64,000 bases of DNA from CBDBLK01 sp965215445. Lineage in GTDB: Bacteria > Bdellovibrionota > Bacteriovoracia > Bacteriovoracales > Bacteriovoracaceae. The stretch is taken from NCBI GenBank assembly GCA_965215445.1, contig CBDCDT010000002.1, forward strand, positions 310,001-374,000, written 5' to 3'. How positions within the stretch are numbered: position 1 is the first letter of the stretch; each line of letters begins with the position of its first letter. The notes under the pieces are model-generated. The model did not search any database, was not told where the DNA came from, and saw only the letters and a list, made by a program, of their open reading frames with translations. A program made the position numbers and the translations under genes. Positions 54,064 to 62,735 of this stretch are shown piece after piece.

Positions 54064-55629
54064 TTATAAATCGGCCGAGCTTTGCAGCCAATCATCTTTG
54101 GTTAAACCTTTTTTCTTCATTTTTTCAATTAATGTTGTACGGTTTATATTGAGTAGTTTGGAGGCTTGATTTTTATTTCCACTTGTCAATTTAAGGGCCT
54201 GAAAAATAAGGTCGTTTTCTATTTCGTTTAACGTTTTTTTAAGATCAATTCCTTTTGAAGGCAAGTCGATAAATATTTTATCTCTTTCATCAATTTTTGC
54301 TTTGCGGGGTTTGTATTGTAATAACTTGCCAGGTAAATCTTCCGCCCGCACGATCTTCTTATTTCCCAGGACGGCCAATTCATTTATAAGTCTTTCAAGC
54401 TCTCTGACATTATCTGGCCAATTATAGCTTGTAAAAACCCTCAATGCCTCTTGATGAAATGCCAAATCGGATACTTTGCAATCATCCTTCAAGCAATCCA
54501 GAAAATAGCTTACCATGAGAGGAATATCTTCTTTCCTCTCTTTCAAAGACGGAATTTGTATTTTTCTGACATTTAAACTCTCAAAAAGTTCTCTACTGAA
54601 CAGGTTTTCTCGGATGGCCTGTTCCAAATCTTCATGTGTAGACGCAATAAAACGAACATCCAAGGGTTCAATAAGAGTTCCTCCATGAGATTCTATTTTG
54701 CCTTCCTGTAAAACTCTGGAAAGTTTTTGTTGCAAAGATAAAGGCATCACTTCTATCCTGTCTAAAAATAGAGTTCCATGATGAGACAATTCCAATCGGC
54801 CCTTGCGATCATTGAGAAAACCTGTAAGAGGGCCTTTGGCATGTCCAAAAAGTTCACTTTCCAAAATTTCCTTGGAAATGGCCCTGCAATTTATTGTTAC
54901 AAAGGCATGTTCCCGACGCGAAGAAAGTTGATGAATGGTCTTGGCCACCAATTTTTTCCCCGTCCCAGGGGCACCTGTGATGACAACACTCGAACGGGAG
55001 TTTGAAATTTGTTGAATATCTTCAAAAATTTTTTTCATCTGATTAGAGCGGCCAACCATTCCGCAAAAAATATCTACGGACTTCAGTTTTTCCAAGGAAA
55101 CCGAAGATTCACTTTCCCGTATTGATTGATCCAATTGCTTTTTTTGATAACCCAATTCGAGCACCAGCGCCTTAATCACCCAATGGCCCAGGATTTCCAA
55201 TTTAAAAGGTCTGGCAAGGTATCGAAAAACTCTTCTGGTTGTCGAAAGCATTGCTGTTTCGATAGAACCCGAGTCGGCCATGACTATGGAAACAAAGCGA
55301 TACCCCTGCTTTTTAAGAAGGCCAATCAATGCGAGGCCATCTGTTGTACCTTGAGAAAAATGGGTTCCACTGATAAGGCAAAAGGGAGTATGTTCATCGG
55401 GATTGGTGTCAACGCTCGATTTATTCAACTGATTCAAAAGATGCTCTGGACAGTCAAAACAATAGGCCTTGAGGCCCAAAATTTGGCCCAAGTATTTGTG
55501 AATTGTTTTTCCAAGCGACAAGTCGTCTTCGACAATATAGAGGATGGGGGGGGATTGCTGCTTTTCCAAACTCTTCTTTTCAGTGCTGAGAGACTCAAAA
55601 GAATCGTAAAGGAAATCAAAATCTTTCAC
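54064..55629 (-). CDS. Response-regulator-like NtrC-family protein with altered motifs
   Basis: A 521-residue protein: receiver-like domain (about 28-145), AAA+ domain (about 190-430) and Fis-type HTH (NKNQASKLLNINRTTLIEKMKKKG). The receiver keeps the acidic pocket (EDD, 34-36), but the expected phospho-aspartate strand reads CLISGTHFS and the lysine site reads YLARPF, so phosphorylation is unlikely. In the AAA+ domain Walker A is GAPGTGKK, the GAFTGA loop is GPLTGF, and Walker B reads LFLDRIE with Arg in place of the catalytic Glu. Like the regulator before flgB, it seems to have lost normal sigma-54 activation. It lies upstream of the TPR protein. Confidence 0.82.
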   Translation of the reverse strand: MKDFDFLYDSFESLSTEKKSLEKQQSPPILYIVEDDLSLGKTIHKYLGQILGLKAYCFDCPEHLLNQLNKSSVDTNPDEHTPFCLISGTHFSQGTTDGLALIGLLKKQGYRFVSIVMADSGSIETAMLSTTRRVFRYLARPFKLEILGHWVIKALVLELGYQKKQLDQSIRESESSVSLEKLKSVDIFCGMVGRSNQMKKIFEDIQQISNSRSSVVITGAPGTGKKLVAKTIHQLSSRREHAFVTINCRAISKEILESELFGHAKGPLTGFLNDRKGRLELSHHGTLFLDRIEVMPLSLQQKLSRVLQEGKIESHGGTLIEPLDVRFIASTHEDLEQAIRENLFSRELFESLNVRKIQIPSLKERKEDIPLMVSYFLDCLKDDCKVSDLAFHQEALRVFTSYNWPDNVRELERLINELAVLGNKKIVRAEDLPGKLLQYKPRKAKIDERDKIFIDLPSKGIDLKKTLNEIENDLIFQALKLTSGNKNQASKLLNINRTTLIEKMKKKGLTKDDWLQSSADL

Positions 55630-55723
55630 TCAGTTTTCCTGGTAAATTTAGACTATCCCAAAGGGTAACTGGAACATTTCTATAGTGTCAATAAAATGGC
55701 GACTGGCACTTTTGACAATAAAA

Positions 55724-55945
55724 TTAAAAATTTCGCCAAAAAGCGTCAAAAGTTTCTACTGCCTGATCGGGTGAACCTTGGGAAATGTAAAACACAAGTA
55801 ACCCGAAACCCAGCCCGGCCAGAGAAAAGAGAAAGCAAGAAATATTCTTCCTCTTTTTTACCCAATGGGAATAGCCAAATTGGAGGCAAGTCAGGATGAG
55901 CGGTATGGCCCAAAAAGGAATGTAACGAATAAAAAAATAGCTCAC
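55724..55945 (-). CDS. Small two-span membrane protein, unrecognised
   Basis: A 73-residue protein from a GTG at 55945, with two hydrophobic segments (FWAIPLILTCLQFGY and CFLFSLAGLGFGLLVFYI) separated by a basic loop (HWVKKRKN). The Shine-Dalgarno region (GAGGTGAG) overlaps the start. It lies between the regulator gene and metK. No function assigned. Confidence 0.5.
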   Translation of the reverse strand: MSYFFIRYIPFWAIPLILTCLQFGYSHWVKKRKNISCFLFSLAGLGFGLLVFYISQGSPDQAVETFDAFWRNF

Positions 55946-56004
55946 CTCATAAGACTAACACACACTGAGGGGGAGAAGAAAGGCCTCCAGGGGAACAATT
56001 ATTC

Positions 56005-57171
56005 CTAAAAATGAGACCTTAATTCCTCAAGTTTATCCAAGGATTCCCAAGGAAAAAGCCCATTTTTTGAAGCTCTGCCAAAATGCCCATAAGAAGAGGT
56101 CGGGGTGTAAATCGGCCGCAATAAATCCAACCAATTAATAATGGCCCGAGGCCTTAAATCAAAAGTTGAGTTTACCGCTTGATAAAGTTTTTGACTGTCA
56201 ACCTTCTCGCTGCCAAAAGTATTCACCAGCACAGACATCGGCCCGGCAACTCCAATAGCGTAGGCGACCTGCACCAATGCTTTTTCGGCCAGACCGGCCG
56301 CCACAATATGTTTGGCCACTGAACGCGCAGCATAAGCAGCAGAGCGATCAACCTTGGAGGGGTCTTTTCCAGAAAAAGCACCTCCCCCATGGGCGCCATG
56401 CCCTCCGTAGGTATCGACAATAATCTTTCGGCCGGTAAGCCCACAGTCTCCCAAAGGGCCACCAATAATAAATTTTCCCGTGGGGTTAACCCAAATTTTG
56501 GTTTTACTATCAACCCATTCAGAGGGAAGAACTTTTTTTACCACCTCTTCACGCACCAGTTCTTCGACTTGGGCCTGAGAAAGGGATTCCATGTGCTGGG
56601 TGGAAACCACAACATTGCTGAGCCTGGCAATTTTTCCATCGATATACTCTGCGGAAACCTGAGTTTTTCCATCTGGCCCCAATTCTGAGGCGATGCCCTC
56701 TTTGCGAATCTCGGCCAAACGCGCGGCCAGTTTATGGGCAAAGTCGATAGTGGCAGGCATCAAATTTTCCGTCTCGTTGATGGCGTACCCAAACATCAAA
56801 CCCTGATCTCCGGCCCCTTGCTCCAAAAAACTGCCCTCACCTTCGTTGACGCCTTGGGCTATATCGGGAGATTGCTTATCCAGTGCCACTAAAACTGCAC
56901 AAGTTTGGGCATCAAAAGATTTATCGGCGTGGTCGTAACCTATTTCTTTAATTCTCCGGCGAACCAGTTCTTGAAAATCTATTTGGGCCGAAGTGGTGAC
57001 CTCTCCGGCAATGACCGCCATGCCGGTAGTCACCATCGTCTCACAGGCCACCCGGGACTTGGGGTCTTGTTCTAGCATGGCATCTAAAAGAGTATCGGAA
57101 ATGCTATCGGCCATTTTATCGGGATGGCCTTCTGTAACCGATTCCGAAGTAAATACATAGTCTTTCAACAT
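56005..57171 (-). CDS. metK: S-adenosylmethionine synthetase
   Basis: A 388-residue enzyme that makes SAM from methionine and ATP. Family motifs include TSESVTEGHPDKMADSISD, GEGSFLEQGAGDQGLMFGYA, NPTGKFIIGGPLGDCGLTGRKIIVDTYGG and GGGAFSGKDPSKVDRSAAYAAR. AAAGGAGG lies before the ATG. Full length with all catalytic segments intact; about 75 bp separate it from the exported protein gene upstream. Confidence 0.97.
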   Translation of the reverse strand: MLKDYVFTSESVTEGHPDKMADSISDTLLDAMLEQDPKSRVACETMVTTGMAVIAGEVTTSAQIDFQELVRRRIKEIGYDHADKSFDAQTCAVLVALDKQSPDIAQGVNEGEGSFLEQGAGDQGLMFGYAINETENLMPATIDFAHKLAARLAEIRKEGIASELGPDGKTQVSAEYIDGKIARLSNVVVSTQHMESLSQAQVEELVREEVVKKVLPSEWVDSKTKIWVNPTGKFIIGGPLGDCGLTGRKIIVDTYGGHGAHGGGAFSGKDPSKVDRSAAYAARSVAKHIVAAGLAEKALVQVAYAIGVAGPMSVLVNTFGSEKVDSQKLYQAVNSTFDLRPRAIINWLDLLRPIYTPTSSYGHFGRASKNGLFPWESLDKLEELRSHF

Positions 57172-57248
57172 ATTCCAGGCCCTCCTTTTAGGTTAGGGAT
57201 TCTTAAAGGCACGCCAACTCTACAGTAAGAAAAGGATTTAGGGAACCT

Positions 57249-58985
57249 TTATTTGGCCTTGAAATAGCGAAAATGGTGGGGATTTCGATATTCAAAAAAC
57301 TCCATGGTCGAGGGGTCTAAAACGTAATCTTCGCCCTGTATCTCTATGGCCTTATAAAGACGCTTGGAGTTATTAGAAAAGTGATAACGATAGCTATACT
57401 CTCCCCGTTGGTATTTTTTTGTGAGTTCTTTGACCGAGGCCACTTTCCTTCCTGGCCTTTCGGGAATGGCCACAAAGTCCTTCCACAAACGGCCCATATC
57501 AATTCTTCCCAACATGGCACCTCGTGAAAAGTAGCGCACACCTTGAAAAACGTCATTCGGTCTTTGCAAAAGCTCTAGCGCCAATTGAACATTTTTTCGG
57601 CGAAGCCTCCTTCCCGCACGGGACATATCGGGACAAAAGACCTTTAACGATGCTGCAAGAAAAAAATAAGTAAAAGAAAACTCCCCTTTTTTAAAAAGAA
57701 CATTGGGCCAGGGATTTTGCGCAATCATTCCCGCATCGTCTTTTTGAACCAAAGAGGGATACAAATAGGAATAAAACTCATCGTTAGAAGGAATCCTGTT
57801 GTATTCGGGCAACCCATACCGATTGATAACCACTTGGGCAATATCGCGTTTTTCCAATCCCGATTTTTGATCGAGTCTTCCCACTTCATTAAAAAGAATG
57901 GTTTCAATGACAAAAATGGCCTGCCATAAATCTGAATACTCTTTCCAAAATGCATAAACTTGACTTTGTTTTTGAAAGTTAAAATCTTTCAAATCCCGAG
58001 TCGCTTGCACAACCGAAGAAATCCATTTTTTGTCTTCTGAAAAACTGCCAATATTGCGATCTTTTTCTTCATTTTTTAATAAAAGTTTATAAAATTTAAG
58101 CGTCTCCTGCGTGCGCTGTTTCCATTCTTGCAGGCCTGCCAATTTTTTTCTTGGGCCACTGCGAAGAGATTTATCTATCTTTTCCAAGGCGGAAGAAATA
58201 TCAAAGCGTAAATCTTCAGAAATAAAATCCTGAACTTCTCCAAAATTGTATTGAATTGTATCTAGGTTTGCCCTGAAAAATATATTTTTCTTTATACGTC
58301 TGCGATCCCACGTTCCGTCTTGGGCGATTCTTCTGTAAAGATAAATTTCATTCGCCTTTTGCTTTGATTTTAAATCTTTCCTCTTTTTTAAAAGATCATA
58401 TTTTCTTCTAAGCTCCAAATGATTCACTGGATAACCATAGGAGCGTAAAAAAGAAATCTTTTCAAAAAAATCAATCATTTGACGCTCAAACTTTACCAAT
58501 AAGTCGCGCGACTGATCCTTTATTTTCTCCCTTAAAGTTAAATTCTTGTCTTTATAGTCATAATATTTTTCTTTATAAAATAAAAGCCTTTTGAGTATGC
58601 GCTTCAGCTTGGTTATATCAACTCTGTGACCATTAAAATTTTTTATTTTTTTTACTTTATTAATTTCCAAGTCGAGCCAAACAATCTTCTTTTCAATTTC
58701 AGGAATTATCCGACGCAAACTCAACTTATCCAGTTTTTCTTCGGAAAGAAGGGGGATAAAACGGCTATTCCTTCTATACGATTGCATTTTTTTCCAAAAT
58801 TTCCTTTCAGTACCCGACGAACAAACCTGTTTTGAAAATTTTCTATGTATTTTAAAATATTTCTTAACAATTTCACGATTATTGACCTTACCCCCTTCCA
58901 GCTCTTTAAAAACAAGGGGATTGGAAAAAACAAGACTATTGTTAAACAGGAAGGAAAAAAGAAACAGGCCTTTTTGTAATCTCAA
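57249..58985 (-). CDS. Exported basic helical protein with possible wall-hydrolase-like segment
   Basis: A 578-residue protein with a signal peptide (LFLFSFLFNNSLVFS) and a very basic, coiled-coil-like first 320 residues. The segment FVIETILFNEVGRLDQKSGLEKRDIAQVVINRYGLPEYNRIP (about 370-412) resembles the E-rich helix and VxNR motif of SleB-type cell-wall hydrolases (Hydrolase_2), followed by EFSFTYFFLAASLKVFCPDMSRAGRRLRRKNVQLALELLQ. The likeness is by eye and weak. It neighbours mpl and a penicillin-binding-like serine hydrolase, which fits a wall-related role. Confidence 0.5.
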   Translation of the reverse strand: MRLQKGLFLFSFLFNNSLVFSNPLVFKELEGGKVNNREIVKKYFKIHRKFSKQVCSSGTERKFWKKMQSYRRNSRFIPLLSEEKLDKLSLRRIIPEIEKKIVWLDLEINKVKKIKNFNGHRVDITKLKRILKRLLFYKEKYYDYKDKNLTLREKIKDQSRDLLVKFERQMIDFFEKISFLRSYGYPVNHLELRRKYDLLKKRKDLKSKQKANEIYLYRRIAQDGTWDRRRIKKNIFFRANLDTIQYNFGEVQDFISEDLRFDISSALEKIDKSLRSGPRKKLAGLQEWKQRTQETLKFYKLLLKNEEKDRNIGSFSEDKKWISSVVQATRDLKDFNFQKQSQVYAFWKEYSDLWQAIFVIETILFNEVGRLDQKSGLEKRDIAQVVINRYGLPEYNRIPSNDEFYSYLYPSLVQKDDAGMIAQNPWPNVLFKKGEFSFTYFFLAASLKVFCPDMSRAGRRLRRKNVQLALELLQRPNDVFQGVRYFSRGAMLGRIDMGRLWKDFVAIPERPGRKVASVKELTKKYQRGEYSYRYHFSNNSKRLYKAIEIQGEDYVLDPSTMEFFEYRNPHHFRYFKAK

Positions 58986-59006
58986 GTTTTCTCCTCAATA
59001 ATTTCA

Positions 59007-60458
59007 TTAATTATTCTCAGAGCACTCTTCGGTCAAACTTTTCAAAAATGAAGACTTCCAAAGGCCTAGGCAAGTTCCGTTACTTAAAACCAACCATACA
59101 TTTTCGTTTGAGTTATAAAATTTTATTTTTTCTACCAATACTTCCAAATTCTCAACTACCAAGGCCTGTATTTGTTTTTGATTCAAATGATCGACAATCA
59201 AATGACAGTCAAGATCAGATGCCCCTTTAACTGTTGTTTTTCGCCCAGGTTTTGCCATAATCACCAAATCCGCGATTTCTAAAGCTTGTGCAAAAGATTC
59301 CTGAAACAAATGGCTCCTCGCCGTTGCCGAATTAGGTTCCAAAACAACGTGGATTTTTTTATTGGGATATTTTATTTTGATGGCCTCAATCGTGTATTTC
59401 ACACTTCTGGGATGGTGAGCAAAATCGTCATAAACGGGAGCATCTAAAAAATACCCTCTCTTTTCCTGACGACGCTTGACCATCTCCAAAGATCGAATCG
59501 CCTCTTTCAATTCTGGAATCGCAAATCCCTCTGCGTAAGCGGTAAGCAAACAGGCCGATAAATTGAGAATATTGTGTCTGCCTATAATATTGGTTTCAAA
59601 GCGCTGAAAGGACTCTCCCATGAGTAGTTCAAAGCAGGTTCCCTCAGATGATTCCTTGAGAATTTTTATTTGTTCTTCCCCGCCATAAGAGATGAATTTG
59701 AGATGAGAATACTCTCCGAGAAGCTCTCTAGCGTGAACATAACTTTCATCGTAAATTACTTCATTTTTAAGCTCGCTCAAAACAGCATGAAATTCCCTTT
59801 TAATATCCTCTACACTTTCAAAAATATCTGCGTGATCAAACTCTAATGACGTAAGAATCAGGCGTTTAATCCCGTAAGACCTGAATTTTGATATTTTTTC
59901 AAAATAGGCCGAGTCGTATTCATCCGACTCAATAATAAAATATTCCGAACTCCCCAAAGAAGAGCTAGGCCTTCCAGCAATAACCCCGCCGATAAAATAA
60001 CCCGGAGGTTGTCCCAATTTTTCAAAGAGTTGAGTCATAAAAAAGGCGGTCGTGGTTTTGCCATGGGTTCCGGCCACGCCGATCACTTTCTTGTCACTCA
60101 ATATCAAGGCCCCCAAAATGGCCGGAAAAGAACAAAAGGGAACTCCACTTTGCTCTATCATTCGTGCATCGTCAGAATTTCCGGGTACGACATTGCCCAC
60201 GACGACCAGATCGTATTCTTGCAAGTGTTGCGGACGAAAATGAGAATAGGATTCGAGCTGAATCCCACTTGACTTCAAATAATCCGACATGGGGGGGGCA
60301 AATTCCGTATCGGTTCCAGCGACATCAAATCCCGCCTCTCTCAAAAGGCAGGCGGTGGCCCCCATTCCCGTTCCGCAAATTCTAAAAAAAAAGATTTTCC
60401 TCAAAAATCTCCCTTTTAGAGTTTCTCGATCAAAATAGTTTTTTAATTGGAAAGACAA
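59007..60458 (-). CDS. mpl: UDP-MurNAc:L-Ala-gamma-D-Glu-meso-DAP ligase
   Basis: A 483-residue Mur ligase that reattaches recycled murein tripeptide to UDP-MurNAc. It has the Mpl-type start (FFRICGTGMGATACLLREAGFDVAGTD...PPMSDYL), the ATP motif GVAGTHGKTTTA, EYFIIESDEYDSAYFEK, LTSLEFDHADIF (HAD motif), and the late YDDFAHHPRSVKYTIEAIK. These separate it from MurC. It abuts the serine-hydrolase gene (stop/start 1 bp apart), so the two are cotranscribed. Confidence 0.93.
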   Translation of the reverse strand: MSFQLKNYFDRETLKGRFLRKIFFFRICGTGMGATACLLREAGFDVAGTDTEFAPPMSDYLKSSGIQLESYSHFRPQHLQEYDLVVVGNVVPGNSDDARMIEQSGVPFCSFPAILGALILSDKKVIGVAGTHGKTTTAFFMTQLFEKLGQPPGYFIGGVIAGRPSSSLGSSEYFIIESDEYDSAYFEKISKFRSYGIKRLILTSLEFDHADIFESVEDIKREFHAVLSELKNEVIYDESYVHARELLGEYSHLKFISYGGEEQIKILKESSEGTCFELLMGESFQRFETNIIGRHNILNLSACLLTAYAEGFAIPELKEAIRSLEMVKRRQEKRGYFLDAPVYDDFAHHPRSVKYTIEAIKIKYPNKKIHVVLEPNSATARSHLFQESFAQALEIADLVIMAKPGRKTTVKGASDLDCHLIVDHLNQKQIQALVVENLEVLVEKIKFYNSNENVWLVLSNGTCLGLWKSSFLKSLTEECSENN

Positions 60459-60459
60459 C

Positions 60460-61404
60460 CTAACTCCTCAAATTCCAGACCTTCTGCCCGATTCCCCGGC
60501 GCAATTGATTGAGGCCGGCCTTTTCGTAACCATAATACTTGGTGGCATTGGTCAAAAGAACATAACCGCGTTTTTTTCCAGCATCGACCCACATCATGGT
60601 TCCGGTAAAGCCCAAATGGCCAAACGTGTACTCACTGCAACCACTTCCCGCCAAGGTATCTTCGCCTTCGGCGCGATCCCAGCCCCAAACAAAGCGGTGT
60701 TGGGCCTTCTTTTTTTCTCGATCCTCAATTTCCCGCTTTATCCTGTCACCAAAAGAAGTTTTTTCTTCGAGACTGATGAGCGAGCGGCACAACCCTTCAA
60801 TGGTAGCAAAAAGTCCGGCGTGAGGCGTGTCGGTTTGAATATTAAAAGCATTGGGGTCGTAAACTTCTCCGCGAATCCATCCTTTTCTCCAACCGGTAAC
60901 AGAGGTCTTTTCGGTTCCGAAAAGATCCCTCCAGTATTTAAGCTCGCTATCCCAAAAATAAGAGGCCGCAACTTTCAGGTCTTTGCTCAATTTTTGTTCA
61001 ATTTCAAGCATCAGGCGAAGTGCTGAAAAATCGGAATAATGTGTTGGGGATTCCTTGATGGGATAAGACAAAAGTTGCTCTTTATATCCATTCCGGGGAA
61101 GGATTCCCCAGGGAACAAGGCCCGCCCGATGCTCTAAAAGCCACAGCATCTCACGGTTAAAAAGCTCTGGAAATTTTAAATAGATGGCCCCCAGACTCAA
61201 AGGTTTGGTCAGGCTTGAAAGGTCAAACCACAAAGCAGAAGGCGAAGAGAGAATTTCACCGTGAGCAATGGTAAAGCATTGATAGGTTTTTTTCTCAAAG
61301 TCGATCATTCCAAAGGCCAGGCAATCGCATATCTCCAAGTCTTTGGGGCCTTTGTGCTGAAGGTATCCAAAACAATCTTCCTTGATTTGATTTAAAATGA
61401 CCAT
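60460..61404 (-). CDS. Beta-lactamase-related serine hydrolase
   Basis: A 314-residue protein of the serine beta-lactamase/DD-peptidase fold. It has SxxK in LSSLTKP (Ser64, Lys67), YSD near residue 142 as the YxN-equivalent, and HLGFTGT as the late (H/K)xG box, as in class C-like esterases and D-aminopeptidases. No signal peptide is visible, so the enzyme appears cytoplasmic. Pairing with mpl suggests processing of recycled muropeptides, but an esterase role is equally possible. Confidence 0.8.
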   Translation of the reverse strand: MVILNQIKEDCFGYLQHKGPKDLEICDCLAFGMIDFEKKTYQCFTIAHGEILSSPSALWFDLSSLTKPLSLGAIYLKFPELFNREMLWLLEHRAGLVPWGILPRNGYKEQLLSYPIKESPTHYSDFSALRLMLEIEQKLSKDLKVAASYFWDSELKYWRDLFGTEKTSVTGWRKGWIRGEVYDPNAFNIQTDTPHAGLFATIEGLCRSLISLEEKTSFGDRIKREIEDREKKKAQHRFVWGWDRAEGEDTLAGSGCSEYTFGHLGFTGTMMWVDAGKKRGYVLLTNATKYYGYEKAGLNQLRRGIGQKVWNLRS

Positions 61405-61410
61405 TGTGAG

Positions 61411-62724
61411 CTAGAATTTATCTTTTAAGTAGGCCTTAACCTGATCCAACGCAATTCGTTCCTGTCGCATGGAATCTCTATCCCTGATTGTTACCGTTTG
61501 GGCATCCTTGGTTTCGTAATCCACGGTTACGCAAAAAGGCGTTCCAATTTCATCCTGCCGTCTGTAGCGCTTGCCGATCGAGCCAACCGTATCAAATTCG
61601 GCCCTCCATTCCCCTTGAAGATCGGAAAACAGGGCATGGGCCAACTCTCCAAGCCCGTCCTTTTTCATCAAGGGAAGAATCGCCACTTTAATGGGGGCCA
61701 TTTGGGAACTCAATTTCATCACAATTCTCTCCCCTTCGTCTCCCAAGTCCTGCTTTCTATAAGCATCGCACATAATTGCCAAAAAACAACGGTCCAGGCC
61801 CACCGAAGTTTCCACAACGTAGGGAATATATTTTTTGTTTCCATCCGCCTGATCGACATATTTTTGCGATTTTCCCGAAAGTTCTTCGTGGCGGGAGAGA
61901 TCAAAATCCGTGCGCGAGTGAATCCCCTCCATCTCTCCCCAAGCGTGGGGAAAGTGGTACTCAATATCTTCGGCCATATCAGCGTAATGGGCCAACTCGT
62001 CCTCACCGTGGGGATGCAGGCGCAAGCTGGCGGGACGAATACCGTTGGACAAATGCCACTGATAGCGGGTGTCTTTCCACTGTTCAAAGGCCTCTCGGTG
62101 TGTTCCAGGCCTTAGAAAATACTGCATCTCCATTTGCTCAAATTCACGCATACGAAAAATAAAGTGGCCAGGCGTGACCTCATTGCGAAAGGCCTTGCCC
62201 ACTTGGGCCACTCCAAAGGGCAGTTTCATGCGCATGGAAGATTGTATCTGACTAAAATTGACAAAAATACCCTGTGCCGTCTCCGGCCTTAAATAGGCCG
62301 TCGAAGCGCTGCCTTCGGCCGCTCCAACCTGGGTCTTAAACATCAAATTAAAATTTCTGGGTTCCGTAAAAGAATCTTTGGCACCACAGTCGGGGCAATT
62401 TTTTTGAAGGTCAATATGGTCTTCACGAAAACGGGCCTTGCAATTTTTACAATCGACCATGCGGTCATTAAAGCCTTCAGTGTGCCCCGAGGCCTGCCAA
62501 ACTTGCGGACTCATCAAAATTGAAGCATCCAGGCCCACCACGTCTTCCCGATAACACATGGACTTCCACCAACTATCTTGAATATTTCTCTTAAGTTCAG
62601 TTCCCAAGGGGCCATAGTCGTAGCATCCTCCCATTCCCCCATAAATTTGCGAGCTTTGAAACAAAAACCCGCGCCTTTTACAAAGGCCGGCCAAATCGCT
62701 CATTGATTCTAAATTTCGTTCCAA
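61411..62724 (-). CDS. glyS: Glycyl-tRNA synthetase (alpha2 type)
   Basis: A 437-residue class II synthetase of the dimeric archaeal/eukaryotic-Gram-positive type, not the alpha2beta2 type. It has LAGLCKRRGFLFQSSQIYGGMGGCYDYGPLGTELKRNI, a zinc ribbon (CKNC...CPDC), RPETAQGIFVNF, FRNEVTPGHFIFRMREFEQMEMQYF, and a C-terminal anticodon-binding domain ending IGTPFCVTVDYETKDAQTVTIRDRDSM. It is 6 bp before the serine-hydrolase gene and follows the ABC exporter gene by 11 bp. Confidence 0.95.
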   Translation of the reverse strand: MERNLESMSDLAGLCKRRGFLFQSSQIYGGMGGCYDYGPLGTELKRNIQDSWWKSMCYREDVVGLDASILMSPQVWQASGHTEGFNDRMVDCKNCKARFREDHIDLQKNCPDCGAKDSFTEPRNFNLMFKTQVGAAEGSASTAYLRPETAQGIFVNFSQIQSSMRMKLPFGVAQVGKAFRNEVTPGHFIFRMREFEQMEMQYFLRPGTHREAFEQWKDTRYQWHLSNGIRPASLRLHPHGEDELAHYADMAEDIEYHFPHAWGEMEGIHSRTDFDLSRHEELSGKSQKYVDQADGNKKYIPYVVETSVGLDRCFLAIMCDAYRKQDLGDEGERIVMKLSSQMAPIKVAILPLMKKDGLGELAHALFSDLQGEWRAEFDTVGSIGKRYRRQDEIGTPFCVTVDYETKDAQTVTIRDRDSMRQERIALDQVKAYLKDKF

Positions 62725-62735
62725 TCCAAACCCCT

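Noticed and set aside
55692..55705. TGGCAC-like sigma-54 -24 element
   Set aside because: No GC at the -12 position and no downstream plus-strand gene.
56000..57248. SAM riboswitch upstream of metK
   Set aside because: The 77-bp gap before metK is too short and shows no SAM aptamer helices.
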